NCBI GenBank assembly: GCA_028551475.1
Contig: CM052361.1
Location: 4,223,501-4,287,500 of the forward strand
Reading direction: 5' to 3'
Origin: Casuarina equisetifolia
Taxonomy: Eukaryota; Streptophyta; Magnoliopsida; Fagales; Casuarinaceae
Length of the DNA stretch: 64,000 nt
The stretch's first letter is position 1; every line of letters begins with the position of its first letter. A program made the translations under genes and the position numbers. Of this stretch, positions 48,490 to 60,732 are shown in pieces. The notes under the pieces are model-generated. The model was given only the letters and a program-made list of their open reading frames with translations. It was not told where the DNA came from and did no database searches.

Positions 48490-50022
48490 GGGGGGATAAA
48501 GTTTTTCCGTGAAAACCGGAAGGAGTTGCTTGCTTTTCTCTTCGTTTAGTGGAAGACTGAAAGCGAACCTTATCACCATGAACGAAGGAAGCCAAGAGTT
48601 GATGACAATAATTTATGACTTGACGTTGAAACGTACATGTTCCTGATACATACGACCACGAGGACATATGGTCGTATCAGGAACATATGGCTTAGTGGCA
48701 GGCGAGGGAACGTGAGTCTATAGACTCAGTTTTTGCACTGTTTCCAGAGAAGGAGGCAGTCGCGTCTGGTGACTTGTCTGGTTATTTGCTTTAATATAAG
48801 GAATAAATGGAAATTAAAGAAGGGCGATGAATGTGCAGGAAACGTGTACTTTGATAGTAAAAGAAAAAGGCAGAATAAAAGTGTACATGTACGTAATTTT
48901 TTCAGTGATTTATACAACCGAGTAAAAGAATTTGAAATTCAAAATTTAAACTTGACTTACGAAGATAAGCTTGCTATTTGTCAATGTGCTGTAGAAGATA
49001 AACTTGCTATCTGTCAATGTGCCGTAGAGAGGGTTAGAGGCTCATTTAATTCCTTCGATTTCTTGTGAAGATTTCTTGAACTTTTCAACGAGTTGGCCAC
49101 GTCTTCTTGATGCTAAACATTGTTATCTGTCAGTGTGCCGTGTGGTGGGTTAGAGGTTCAGTAAGAGTAAGAGGAGATGACAGAAGAGAGAAAATAGGCT
49201 CATTTAATTCCTTCAATTTCCTGTCTCATGAAGATTTCTCGGACTTTTCAACAACCGAGTTGGCCACGTCTTCTTGATGTGAAACATCAGTACTTTTAGG
49301 AACAAATGGCTTAGTGGCGGGCGAAGGAACGTGAGTCCATAGACTCAGTTTTTGCACTGTTTCCAGAGAAGGAGGTGGTCCCGTCAGGCGGCTTGTCTGG
49401 TTATTTGCTTTAACTCAACTTAAAAAGTCAGTCAAAAGAAGGGTAATCTTCCTAACAACATTGTTCAAGAGAAGAGTTACGAAATTATTCGTGACAAACA
49501 TGAAAAAAAAAAGCTAAGATTATTCATGACTTACGAAAGTAAGTCATTCATTTCAACTTTTCATGTATGTTGTTGGTTGGGATTTCCTTCAAACACTTTT
49601 ACAGCCTTCGAAGAACCACCTCTCCTACCTTCTTCATCCATATCTTTTTCCTTACCAACAAGTTAAACTATTTCTCCACCCCTTGTCTAATAGACAGATG
49701 CCCCCACGGAACGTGACCCTTCGAAGTCATGGTTCCACGATCTGACATGGCAAGTTCTCCTACGGTGCCGATTTAAGGAGAACATAATATTTGGTATTTT
49801 TATCTCCAAGGATTTGCAAGTTGGGTAATGATTATTTTGTTTCAGAATATACAACAACTCTTATTTCTTCACATTTTTGAAACTCAAAGCAGCTTCCGGT
49901 CTAGTTGATACAACTGGTACTGTATACATCACCTCCATAGTATTATTTCTGTTGGAGAACACCTTTCGCGTACTTGATATTACAAAAGCAGATTCTCTCT
50001 GTGTCTCTCTCTCAGAGCCCCA
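48490..50022. promoter_or_regulatory. Divergent intergenic region between R6 and R7
   Basis: It serves as the upstream region of both genes. It holds an imperfect hairpin (48639-48684), a direct repeat of about 105 bases (48686-48790 and 49304-49412, with GGAACGTGAGTC and AGACTCAGTTTTTGCACTG) and further repeats of TTGGCCACGTCTTCTTGATG (about 49091 and 49260). The right end carries the receptor upstream module (CAACTTTTCATG near 49554, CAGCCTTCGAAGAACC near 49602) and the R7 leader: TTGATATTACAAAAGCAG at 49975-49992, then CTCTCTGTGTCTCTCTCTC. No separate gene is supported; a 111-codon frame at 48733-49068 is unmatched and contains tandem repeats. Confidence 0.55.
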
Positions 50023-52747
50023 ATGTGGAAGCGAAGCCAAACACCCGTCTTTCCATATCTTCCAACACTCTTCCTGGCCTTCTGGCTGCTTCTCCTCACC
50101 ATCACTGTCGCCGGTGGTTCGCCGTCGTCTTACAAACCCGTCGAAAATATTTCCCTCAATTGTGGCTCCTCTGGCAACTCCAGTGTAGATGGTCGGGCCT
50201 GGATTGGAGACGTGGAGTCGAGTTTCTCCCCCAAGGAAGAATACTCCCCCCTAGAATCCTCCGGATCTGTAGCAGCCAGTGCTGTTCAACAGTCCCCCTC
50301 TGCTGATAAAGTACCCTATGCCACGGCTCAGCTCTCTACCGCCGGATTCACCTACGAGTTTCAAGTCACACCCGGCCAAAAATTCATTCGTTTGTACTTC
50401 TATCCGGCTTCGTATGACAATTTTGATCGCTCTCAAGCCCGATTCTCTGTCAAAGCTGGTCTTTTCACCCTTCTTAACGACTTCAACACTTCACGCACAG
50501 CAGATGCCGATGCGGATCCGCGGGATGTCATATTCAAAGAATACTCTATCGACATCGAGGAGGATCAGACGTTGAACATAACCTTCACTCCGAGCCTTTC
50601 GAAATCATATGCTTTCATCAACGGAATTGAAATCTTGTCGATGCCTACCAATCTCTACATACCGCCTGACTATCGAGAGGTTACTTTTATCGATCGGCAG
50701 AACGTGTACCATATCAGTAACAACACTGCTCTGGAGACGGAGTACAGACTGAATGTCGGAGGCCGCTTCATCCCACCCACTGAAGACACGGGTATGTACC
50801 GGAGCTGGACTCCGGACAATAAATACTTGATAGTATCTCAAACAATTGCTGTGGCTGTTAACACAACAACTGCACTAAGCTATACCAAGGAGACGCCTGC
50901 ATTCACTGCACCAGAAGACGTCTATCGGACTGCAAGAACCATGGGAATCAACAAAACTATCAACAAGAGCGACAACCTTACCTGGGAGTTCTCCGTAGAT
51001 TCGCAGTTTTTTTATCTTGTCAGGCTACACTTCTGCGAGTTTCAACATCAGATTACTGAGCAACGCCAGAGATTGTTCCGAATTTTCATAACAAATCAAA
51101 CTGCCGAGAAAGCCGCCGACGTTATATATTGGAGTGGTGGAAATGGCGTCCCGGTATATCGAGACTACGGTGTTTCGATGTTTGGCAAAGAAGACCAGAA
51201 GAAAATTAACCTCTCTATCGCTCTAGAAGCAAACCCGCAAGACTGGCAAACGCTTTACAGTGATGGAATCCTGAACGGTGTCGAAATCTTTAAGATAAGT
51301 GACTCCAAAGGCAGTCTCGCAAGATCCAACCCCGATCCACTCCTTCTCACCCCTCCAACAGTGGCGCTGCCAAGATTAAAGAAAGAATCGAATAATAACA
51401 AAGTAGCAATAGTAACCGGTGCTGCTTGTGGAGTTTCGGGCTTTGTTGTGCTGGGGATCTTCATGTTGTTGATTTATCGGCGGCAAAACGGACTCAAGGA
51501 TTCCGCGTCCGGTGATGGTACGTCTTGGTGGGGTACATTTTCTCTCTCTCTCACCAAGTCAACGACGACCCACAATTCGTCTCTACCATGTGCTTTGTGC
51601 CGTCACTTCAGATGGGCTGAGGTCCGGGCAGCCACCAACAACTTCGATAATACTCTTGTCGTTGGTGGTGGAGGGTTCGGTACTGTGTACAAGGGTTACA
51701 TTGATGGTGGAGCCAATTCAGTTGCAGTCAAGCGGTTGAATTCAGGTTCTAAGCAGGGAGCCCACGAGTTTGAAACGGAGATCAAGATGCTCTCTCAGCT
51801 TCGTCACCTCAATCTCGTTTCTCTCATTGGATATTGCAACGATGGCGGGGAAATGATCCTCATCTACGACTATATGGTCCATGGGACTCTGCGTGATCAT
51901 TTGTAGAATACCGATAATCCCCCCCTTACTTGGGAGCAGCGACTCACGATTTGCATTGGAGCGGCGCGTGGGTTGGACTACCTTCATAAAACCGCGGAGA
52001 AACCAATCATTCATCGAGATGTGAAGACGACAAATATTTTATTAGATGAAAATTGGGTGGCGAAGGTTTCTGATTTTGGACTGTCCAAAGTGAGCCCAAC
52101 CGGCAAGTCTCACGTCAGCACAGTGGTCAAGGGTAGTTTTGATATTTGGACCCACAGTACTACAGAACCCAACATTTGAGCGAAAAGTCAGACGTTTATT
52201 CGCTTGGTGTAGTTTTGTGTGAAGTGCTGTGCGCAAAACCGCCCATCATACGCAGTGAAGAGCCACCTATAGGCCTGGCAAGGTGGGTGCGAGAAACTAT
52301 CGCAACAGAAAGGTTAAGCAGATCGTTGATCCAGCCTTGGATGGTCAAATAGCACCCCCATCCTTGAAGAAATTTGTTGAGATTGCGATAAGATGTTTGC
52401 TTGAAAACGGAACCAAACGACCGTCGATGAATGATGTGCTGTGGTACCTTGAGTTTGCTTTGCAATTGCAAGAGAGTGCAGGCGAAGAAATAAGCCTTTA
52501 ATTATCTGAAACCGAGGACTTGGACGACGACAAATCTTTCTTGTGCGTGTCCACAGATGATGATATTGATGACACGTCTAGTACCAGTAATACTGGAGTT
52601 ACCATAGTGAGCCATGGCAAGCAAAGTTCTGTTAATGTCAGTCAAGATTCTGACAAAGTGATGTCTTCTAGGACAGTGTTTTCTGAAAGCCAAGGATCGG
52701 TGGAAGAAAACACTCAAAGAGGATTGGCAAGGGAGGTTATGGTATGA
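50023..52747 (+). pseudogene. R7: FERONIA-like CrRLK1L, decayed kinase
   Basis: The first 627 codons are open: signal peptide (about 1-31), malectin-like pair (GQKFIRLYFYP, NGIEI, YLVRLHFCEF), membrane segment (about 460-486) and the kinase N-lobe ([14 protein letters not shown]). A TAG at 51904-51906 replaces the Tyr of HLYxT. One-base deletions near 52140 and 52295 shift the frame, and a TAA at 52499-52501 stands where relatives have Glu of LELSE. The remaining pieces still show [11 protein letters not shown] and the acidic Ser-rich tail as far as 52747. With four lesions in the kinase half it is clearly inactive as a kinase, while the ectodomain is untouched. It is divergent with R6 and has a well-kept leader. 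Confidence 0.9.
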
Positions 52748-54179
52748 GGTTATCTTTTTTTTTTTTTTTCTCTTGTAATGAGCGTTTAATTACAAAACAG
52801 CATAGCTTTGCATGCAAAACATATAGAACGCATTAAGATTTTCTAGATTCATTAGATAAGTTTATTTTTGTAATTTTGATATTGTATTAAAATATGTATA
52901 ATTTTATCTTAGATTTTAGTGTATTTTTTTCAAGTAATAAGGACAAGAAGATTCAAACTAAAGATATAAGTTCAGAAACTAATAATTCTACCACTCAACT
53001 ATTATTTGAAAAAGCAATGTGCAAGAGCGATTGTAGACTGCTTTGATAGCTGGAAAAATCCACTGACTTTTCATAAAGAGGGACATTCCTTATCTTGAAT
53101 AGAAGTAACGATCGCTTCCAAAATGCACTTCAGTGGAAAACAAAAAAATGGATTGCCTATCACTATCGTTTATAAATAATATAAGAAAATGTAGAATTCA
53201 AATTTAAAGGACTAAATATGAAAATTCTGTATCAATTTATGTTTTTCAAACAATCTATCCTTCTCTTACCATATAATTTGTCCAACTAATAAGCCTTTTA
53301 CAATCCATAATAATTTTATCATATTAGTAACCTTTTTTTTTTTTTTTTGAGATCATCCAAAGTCTCTGCCATTTGGAATATTCGAGGTCTCTTTGGTCAA
53401 TTCAATCCTTCAAAAAGTTTCAAGTCTAAGTTGTATTATTATCAAAGACGAAGACTTGATTATAATACAATCATGAATATGAAACACGGAAGAGACAGCC
53501 AGACCCATTACTTTAGACATGAAAAGAAGTCCACTCTAAAAGTATGCAATAGTTTCCCACCCACCGTCTCTTCTTATCTCCTTTCTTCCTTTTTCAATGA
53601 TTAATCAGAAAAATAATCTCCTTTAATCTCCCTACCTACTATAATTGTCATCCATCTAGTAAACAAAATGGATGAAATATTATTTATTATGAATTCAACA
53701 ACCCTTATCAAAATAATCTCATATGAAAGAAAGCAAGTGTAACATATTTGAACATGTCCAAGTGTAAATACTCTGAAATCGTTTAGATAGTAAAAAGATT
53801 CATTTCGTAGCTACCTTATTGGAAAGTTGCGTCATAGATTGGGAAGAAAGACTAGCTTTTTTGCTGGTATGCTTGCTCATAGTTTGCATTGAATCATGCA
53901 TTCAAACGAATTCCTTTAATGTTTTGTGGAAAACTGAAATGATCTTTATAGCTTCTTAGACCTCTGTATCCATCCATGCATGCAATGACCTATTATGTTA
54001 CCCTTACTAGCTTAAATGGTTCATATTTTATCATGTTTCAACAAAATATTAATCATTGGAGCCTCTTCCCCTAATATTGTTTTCGAGGGAAGAGGAAAGA
54101 GTAAAGGGGTACAGTAACCTCCACCGGGGATTTCTAGTGACCATTATTAATTTTGGTACAGTTCGACAGTATGATTGAT
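52748..54179. other. Intergenic, no gene seen
   Basis: After the probable R7 3' untranslated region (its start resembles that of R3 near 19600-19800) comes A+T-rich sequence with a T-run at 53333-53348. No gene is convincing. Confidence 0.4.
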
Positions 54180-54240
54180 ACACGAAGAAGGCCCTATCAT
54201 CTGTCACAGTTAACGATATTCTCTAACTTTTCTCCTTTCC

Positions 54241-54287
<47 letters not shown>

Positions 54288-54690
54288 TTGAGTCTTGTCG
54301 TTTATTTTTAGTGGAATGAATGAATTAACAAGATAAAGTGTGCTAAAAGGTGGATGTTTGAGATTAATACAAAGGCCCTATCATGTATCACAGTTTACGA
54401 TATTTTTTAACTTTTCTCCTTTCCAGCTCTCTCTCTCTCTTTTCTCCTTAAGTCTTGTCATTTATTTTTAATGGAATGAATGAACAAGATAAAGTGTGCC
54501 CAAAGGTGGATGTTTGAGATTAATACATGAAGAAGGCCCTATTATCTGTCACAGTTTACGATATTTTTTAACTTTTCTCCTTTCCAACTCTCTCTCCCTC
54601 TCTCTTTTCTCCTTGAGTCTTGTCATTTATTTTTAGTGGAATGAATGAACTAGATGAAGTGTGCCAAAAGGTGGATGTTTGAGACTGGCA
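54180..54690. repeat. Three-unit tandem repeat with CT microsatellite
   Basis: Three units of roughly 155-185 bases start near 54180, 54366 and 54521. Each has GGCCCTATCAT, CGATATT, AACTTTTCTCCTTTCC, a CT run, then TTGAGTCTTGTC-like sequence and GGTGGATGTTTGAGA. The CT run is about 40 bases in the first unit and much shorter in the others. Confidence 0.85.
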
Positions 54691-54810
54691 CAAGGCATTA
54701 ATAGATACGAAGTACATCCTGAAAAATAAATCTTGTATCAAGAGATATGAAGACCTTTAACATGGAAGAAATTACAAACACTCTTTGAGGAGCTTGTGCC
54801 AAGTTCAATC
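54690..54810 (-). mobile_element. Small LINE ORF2-end fragment
   Basis: The minus strand reads CNFFHVKGLHIS near 54740-54775, the same phrase as in the LINE debris after R4 (about 27120-27160) and near 57600. Only a scrap remains, directly after the tandem repeat. Confidence 0.45.
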
Positions 54811-54999
54811 AGTGGGAGAGCATTGATTATCAAGGAACTTTCCCTTTCACAATGAAACATGTTATTGTTTACCTCATCATCATTATTGTGACTGTCCATC
54901 ATTAGCTTTTTTATTAAATAGATGTTTAGAGTTTTTTTCTTCATAGTGATTTTTATGAGGAAGTTATATAGACCTCCTTCCTAGATTTCATAAATAGGG

Positions 55000-56170
55000 G
55001 GAGCATCTTGTCTATTGATTTTGCAAATCCCTTTATGGGTTGAAGAAACTTCCCATTAAGGAAATGCCAAATTCACTAAAGCTTTGCTTGTGCATAACTT
55101 CACTCAATCTTATCATGATCATTTCTTGTTCAACAAGAAGAGAGGTAATTTCTTTGTAGCCTTGATCATTTATATTGACAACATTTTAATTATAGGGAAC
55201 AATTAGGATGACTTCTCATACCTTAAGAAGTATTTACATGCTACCTTCTTCATGAAGGATCTTAGCTAGTCAAAATTCTTCTTAAGACTTAAGATTGCTC
55301 ATTTTCCAGAAGGCATATATCTAAGCCAACAAAAATGCACACTGGAGCTAATATCTAAAGTAGGTTTAGTTGGTTCCAAACCATCACTCATCCTTATGGA
55401 GCAAAATAAAAAGTTCAAAAGTATTGAATATGATGTTGATTCAAAGGAAAAGCTAAATGAACCACCCTTTACAAATCCATTAATTCATCATCAATAAGTG
55501 GGATAATTGATTTACTTGACTCTCACTAAACTTAACATCATTTTCTCAGTTTAGCTACTCAGTGAATTCATGTATGACTCAAATCAATTTCACATTAAGG
55601 TAGTTTTAAAAATGATTAGATATCTCAAAATTTGTCCAAGCCTTGGCCTCATGTTTTCTTTTTCCTCCCAATTTGAGTTGCAAGTGTACTTTGATTCAAA
55701 TTATAGTACATATCCCATAACAAGGAGATCCACCATGGGAATTTGTATAATGTTGGGAAACTCCTTAATATCATGGAGATCCAAGAAAGAACCCATTGTC
55801 ACTCTCATATGCAAAAACAAAGTATTGTGCTATATAAGATAATACTTGTGAAATAGTTTTGATCATCGGACTACTTAAGGACTATGGTTTTCACATGGGA
55901 TCCCAACACTGCTACACTGTAACAATGAAGCTGCAGAAAAGATTACAACAAATCTCATATGCCACAAGTGTAAAAAACATATTAAGGTCGAATGTCATTA
56001 TGTTAGAGAAAAGCTTTAACAGGGTATCATTGCCATGCAACATGTTTCCACCAAAGAACAACCTATCGATTTGTTAGCGAAGGCATTCTATAACAAGTAA
56101 CAATGGCATCTTCTCTCTAAGCTTAAAATATTTGACTTATACAAATCTACAGCTTGAGAGGTAGTGTTAA
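55000..56170 (+). mobile_element. Ty1/copia LTR retrotransposon fossil, old fragment
   Basis: The plus strand shows, in order, degraded pieces of a copia-type reverse transcriptase (about 55050-55450) and RNase H (about 55560-55850), so it is the end of a pol region. A purine-rich tract followed by TGTT near 56165 may mark the start of a 3' LTR. It is broken in many places and looks ancient; no 5' part is seen. The RALF-flank-like block A' follows it. Confidence 0.75.
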
Positions 56171-56389
56171 CATATAGAGAAGTGACCATATTGGGTCCCA
56201 CGATTAGGCTCAATATATTGTATAATTGTAATTATTTTCCTTTCTTTCATAGAATAGGTATTGCACCCTACATATTTGAGTCTCACATTATACAAATTGC
56301 ATTGTAGAAATACAGCCCTATTTGCTCACTCGTGGTTTTCTTTTCATTTTCTTACAATTTCCCATGCTGGTCTTTTGTTATTAAACATT

Positions 56390-57560
56390 TTTGCGGAGGC
56401 TGTGTATATATGATGTGCAGTTGTGCAGCCTTAGATTTTGTTAGTTATTTGGCTTTGTTGCCCGTGAACGCTGCACTAAAGCATCGCAGTAATGGAGTCG
56501 GGCTGCTTGTCTTGAGTGATTGAATGCTCGGCGCCATCTTGCCAATACCACCACCCATGAGTTTCTTGATTATCTAATAGACCCGTGAGTTTCACATGGG
56601 TTTGTCCTTTTTCTTCTTTTCCGCTCCCTACTATTGAAAGCGAGACTTGCTGCTCTTGTGGGAATAATTGTTGAACTCTTTGTTAAAAGATGTCAATACA
56701 TCGTTCATTGGGCTTATCTCGTTCATTTGTTATTGACTTGGGCCTTGTGTTTTTTGTTTGGAAAATTACTGTGAAGATTACAAGAAGATGTTCCCCCAAA
56801 TGCCTTATGTTTTCTGTTTCTTTCGGATCTTTGTGGCTTTGTTGTAAGGCAGAACATTACAATAAAAAGAAATTAATAAAGAAAGTTTATCACCTCATCA
56901 GGGATGTAAATCTTAAATGAATAACAACAATTTCGTAGCAAGTGAAACTCATTTGGAAATAAATTAGAGATAGAGAAATACACCAAATCATTGTTCAAAG
57001 GATATAAGAAATCCTTGTCTGACTTGAACAGGGAAAGATTCTTGTATCAATTCAACTTTGCAAAGCTAAAGGAACATCATTAATAAGAGTATAAAGGACT
57101 TGAAAGAAAATGAGAGAATTTAAAGCTGGTTTGATACAAGAGAGAGGTTTCCCAAAACTGTAGTGATTAAAAGCTACCTCCCAGATTTGTTTTATGAACA
57201 ATAATATATTAACACGAAAAAGCAAATGTAATTGGCAGACTATTTTTTATTGTTAGAAGATTTATTTTTATTTTAAAATTAACTTGTAGAAAACAAATGC
57301 ATCTACACACAGAATATAACATAATTTGAAAAAACGTCTACCAAGGATACAATACACAAGCGATTGAATGTCTTTCATGAATATATATTTTAATATTATG
57401 TTAGAAGGTTATTTATTTTCTTAAAATCAATACATGATAAATAAATAAATACTTTCATGTATAATTAGCTCAATAATTTAGTATATAAACAACACTGACT
57501 AAAAGCTTTATTGAGAGGTTAGGATACAGTTGAGAGAAGTAGAAGCACCCTAGAGGGGCA
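56390..57560. repeat. Paralogous block A' (partner at 4640-5900)
   Basis: Collinear by eye with the region directly upstream of RALF-like gene 1, but here no RALF gene lies next to it: the copia fossil takes that place. Shared phrases include CAGTAATGGAGTC, GAGTTTCTTGAT and GAGTATAAAGGACTTGAAAG. No coding gene is supported within it. Confidence 0.7.
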
Positions 57561-58530
57561 TCACTGAAGAGATATGAAGTCCATCCCAGAGACCAAATCA
57601 TCTTGTATCAAAAGATATGAAGTGCTCTTACATGGAAGAAATTGCAAACACTCGGGTAAATAGAATGGTTGCTGTTTGAGGACATATTCTGAACATGCTT
57701 AAAATGCCAGGCCTCCATTTTCTCTCGTGAGCCAAAGTATGTCCCATGAGCCTTGCCATCCCTTTTCCCAATCATTCACACCCTGCGGTAGAAAGGTTTC
57801 AAGAACTTGCTAGATATATATTTTACGTAATTATGATTTTATCATTTTACATGATTACAATATCATGACTTCACGTGATTACGAGTTTACCACTTCTCGT
57901 AATTATAATTTTACCATTTTACTCAATTAAGATTTTACCATTTCATTTAATTATGATTTTAACTTTTTATATAATTATTATTTTACTATTGTAAGTATAA
58001 TATTTAAACATTATTTAATAATTATATCTTTTAGATGTAAGACTTTTATTTTCAATAGGAATCTCAACTAACCAACCAAAAAGAATAGTTAGATAATTTA
58101 TAAGACTTCTTCCCAAAAAGTTGGCCAAACAAACATTAACGCTAAACAAACTAAAACGTTTTATACTAATGATCTCAAAATAGCCTAATGAAATTTTTTT
58201 ACAACTAAATCACTTTTATCAATCTATTGATATTTTCTACGATCATATTGACAGCTCAATTTTTAAAAGAAACATAAGATTAACTTCTCCTAGAAAAAAA
58301 GAAAAGACTACTACATTATAATGTTTGTGAATAGCTTGAGGATAAAAACAAAGATAACGTGTCAAACAAACTTCTAAAAGGAAGTATCCAAATCCCAAAG
58401 CTCATAGTCATCATCAACTACAATGATGTTACCTGGAAGATAGTGAATGTAAAATTACCAATCCAATAATTTTTCAAACCCTTATAACTAATCAATAAAA
58501 AAATAGTTGTTTCAAAGATCAAAAAAATTA
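57560..58530. repeat. LINE-end fragment plus A+T-rich block B'
   Basis: About 57560-57830 matches the LINE debris at 27060-27420 (AAAATGCCAGGCCTCCATTT near 57700). About 57830-58530 matches block B at 27421-28670, with repeated ATTTTACCATTT phrases and ACTACTACATTATAATGTTT. It is the same order as downstream of R4, confirming a shared ancestral unit. Confidence 0.65.
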
Positions 58531-58559
58531 TTATGTTATCTAATAAAAATCTAAGAATG

Positions 58560-59729
58560 ACGAAGGGCAAAACTCCAATTGATAATGTACATACATCAAA
58601 AACTAAAATCTTTATTGCTCTTGAAAAGCATCCAGAGAAGCTGGCAAATTATCATTCCTGAAACACATACTCGACGGGAAAATTTGTCGAACTTTTCAAG
58701 CAATGATTCTTTCTAACCATTACTGGACAAATTGCAGACATTGAGATTTGCTTGGAAGCACTTTGAGCGGTAGCATCAGCACCTCGGCACTGGGACATAT
58801 TTGCCCGAAGAAGAGAACTCTTTTTCTGTTTCTTCCAAGGCAGACTAATCATGTGATGTTGGTTTGGATTTCGTACGCAGATTTTTCTAGAGAAGCGCCA
58901 CTTCTTCTACGTCTACAGCCCTAACTTTTTCCTCAACAACAAATCAAACCATCTCTCCATTCCTGTGTCCCATAGATTGATACCCCCATAAGATCCTTCG
59001 CGGCCACGAAACATGCAAGGTGAGTTCACGTAAGGTCCAGATTTAAGGTGAATCATTATTGGAAATTTTATCGCCAGAGATTTGCAAGTTAGATAATTAT
59101 CATTTTTTCAGAATATACAACAATATTTAATGCCATTTTAAAGTCCATAAAAAAATCTCATTAAAAGATAATTTCATTATTTTATAATGTCTAACGACAA
59201 ATAAGTAAATCAACACATTTTAATTAAAAACATGACATTCTGCGCACAGAACTTTATGCCCCAAAGAATTTGTTATATTTGTTTAATTTTGATAAATCAA
59301 ATTGATATAATAAGGATAAATGAACCAATTTGAGACACGCGATTATAAATTATCTCTAAATAATTTCACATATTTAAATACCAAGGATGAAATTGAAAAA
59401 GAACTAGTAGATTTGTAGCAAGAGTCAGGACAAAATCATTTTCTTATACCAAATCTTATCAACTGCTGTAAACATCCAATTTAACTTTTAAGTAGATGTT
59501 GGTTTGCTTCAGAAGGGCCCGATATTTCACTTCGGGCTAGATTTGAGCTTGCGTTGTGCGTGGTAGCTCCTATTTTTTAACATTTATAAAATTCAAAAAA
59601 CTGTGTTGTCAAATTTGTTCGGCCGATACTCTCTACGTCACCTCAGTATTATTTTTCTGAAGAGAACGCTACTCGCGTACTTGATATTATAAGAGCAGAT
59701 TCTCTCTGTGCCTCTTCCTCAGAGCTCCA
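58560..59729 (+). promoter_or_regulatory. Upstream module and leader of R8
   Basis: It has the conserved module: CAAATTATCATTCCTGAAAC near 58646, TTCTTCCAAGGCAGACTAATC near 58831 and CGCAGATTTTTC near 58876. The A+T-rich filler is as before R3. The leader has CGCGTACTTGATATTATAAG at 59674-59693 (a good TATA candidate), then a CTCTCTGTGCCTCTTCCTC tract up to the ATG. Confidence 0.6.
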
Positions 59730-60290
59730 ATGAGGAACCGAAGCCAAATACCCATCTTATCACGTCTTGCTCTCCTCTTCCTAGCCTTCTGGCTGTACCT
59801 CCTTATCAGCACCGTCGCCAGTTGTTCGCCGCCTCCTTACATACCCGTCGAAAATATTCCCCTCAACTGTGGCTCCTCTGGCAACTCGACTGCACTAGAC
59901 GGACGAACCTGGTTTGGAGACGTTGAGTCCGGCTACCTCACTTTTGATCAATCACAGAGCCAGATATCTCTAACCATCGATTCTGTTCCCCGACCCCCCT
60001 ATGCTGACCAAGTACCCTATGCCACCGCTCGGCTCTCTACCTCTGCATTCACCTACACGTTCCCGGTCACACCCGGCCGAAAATTCATTCGGTTATACTT
60101 CTATCCGGCTTCCTACCGCAACTTTGATAGCTCTAAAGCCCTATTCTCTGTCAGGTCTGGTCTTTTTACTCTTCTTAGCAACTTCAACGCTTCACTTACA
60201 GCAGGTGATGCTGATCGCGCGGATATCATATTCAGGGAATACTGTGTCAACGTAACCTTCACTCCGAGCGATTCTCATTCGTATGCCTTC
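59730..60290 (+). pseudogene. R8: FERONIA-like CrRLK1L cut by a copia insertion
   Basis: The start MRNRSQIPIL matches R3-R7. A signal peptide (about 1-31) and the first malectin-like domain (LNCGSSGN, RKFIRLYFYP) follow as far as SHSYAF, where the LTR of a retrotransposon begins at 60291. Relative to R3 there is also an in-frame loss of 24 bases between EYCVN and VTFTP. The second malectin-like domain, membrane segment and kinase would lie beyond the element, outside the window. Up to the insertion the frame has no stop, so the gene may have been whole before the element landed. Confidence 0.88.
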
Positions 60291-60732
60291 TGTTGGTTTA
60301 GGTGAAAAGAAAAGTATTGTGCAGCGGAAAGGTTTATGGTGGGTTTGAGAAAGAGAAAGCTTTGTGATAAGTTTGGAAAGAGAAAGGGATGTTGAACGTG
60401 GAGCCCTTGTCTCCAAAATAGGAAGGAAGGAAGAGAAATGAAGTTCTTTTTATTGATAGTGGAAAGCTTTGACACAAGGCTAGTTTGTTTTCTTATGTTA
60501 TACTTTTCATCACACACGTTAGTATTTATAGACACTATAACCGACTTACATAGCCGTCATTCTTGACTTTAAAAGCCACCATTTTTGACAAACTTTACAG
60601 ATTTTTTCTTCAGCCGTGTTTATCCTTGCATAGAGAATTCTCTGGAGCTTGCTGGAGATGTTTTCTCTGGAGTATTCTAGTCTTTTATTCAGTGTTCTTA
60701 TCTTCTTTTGGAAAAATGCATTACATTCAACA
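60291..60732 (-). repeat. 3' LTR of the copia element
   Basis: The ends are TGTTG and CAACA on the plus strand. A purine-rich tract (AAGGAGGAG on the minus strand) lies just inside, at 60733-60741, as expected beside the 3' LTR of a minus-oriented element. The length is 442 bases. The host bases CCTTC (60286-60290) are the candidate left copy of the 5-base target duplication. Confidence 0.85.
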
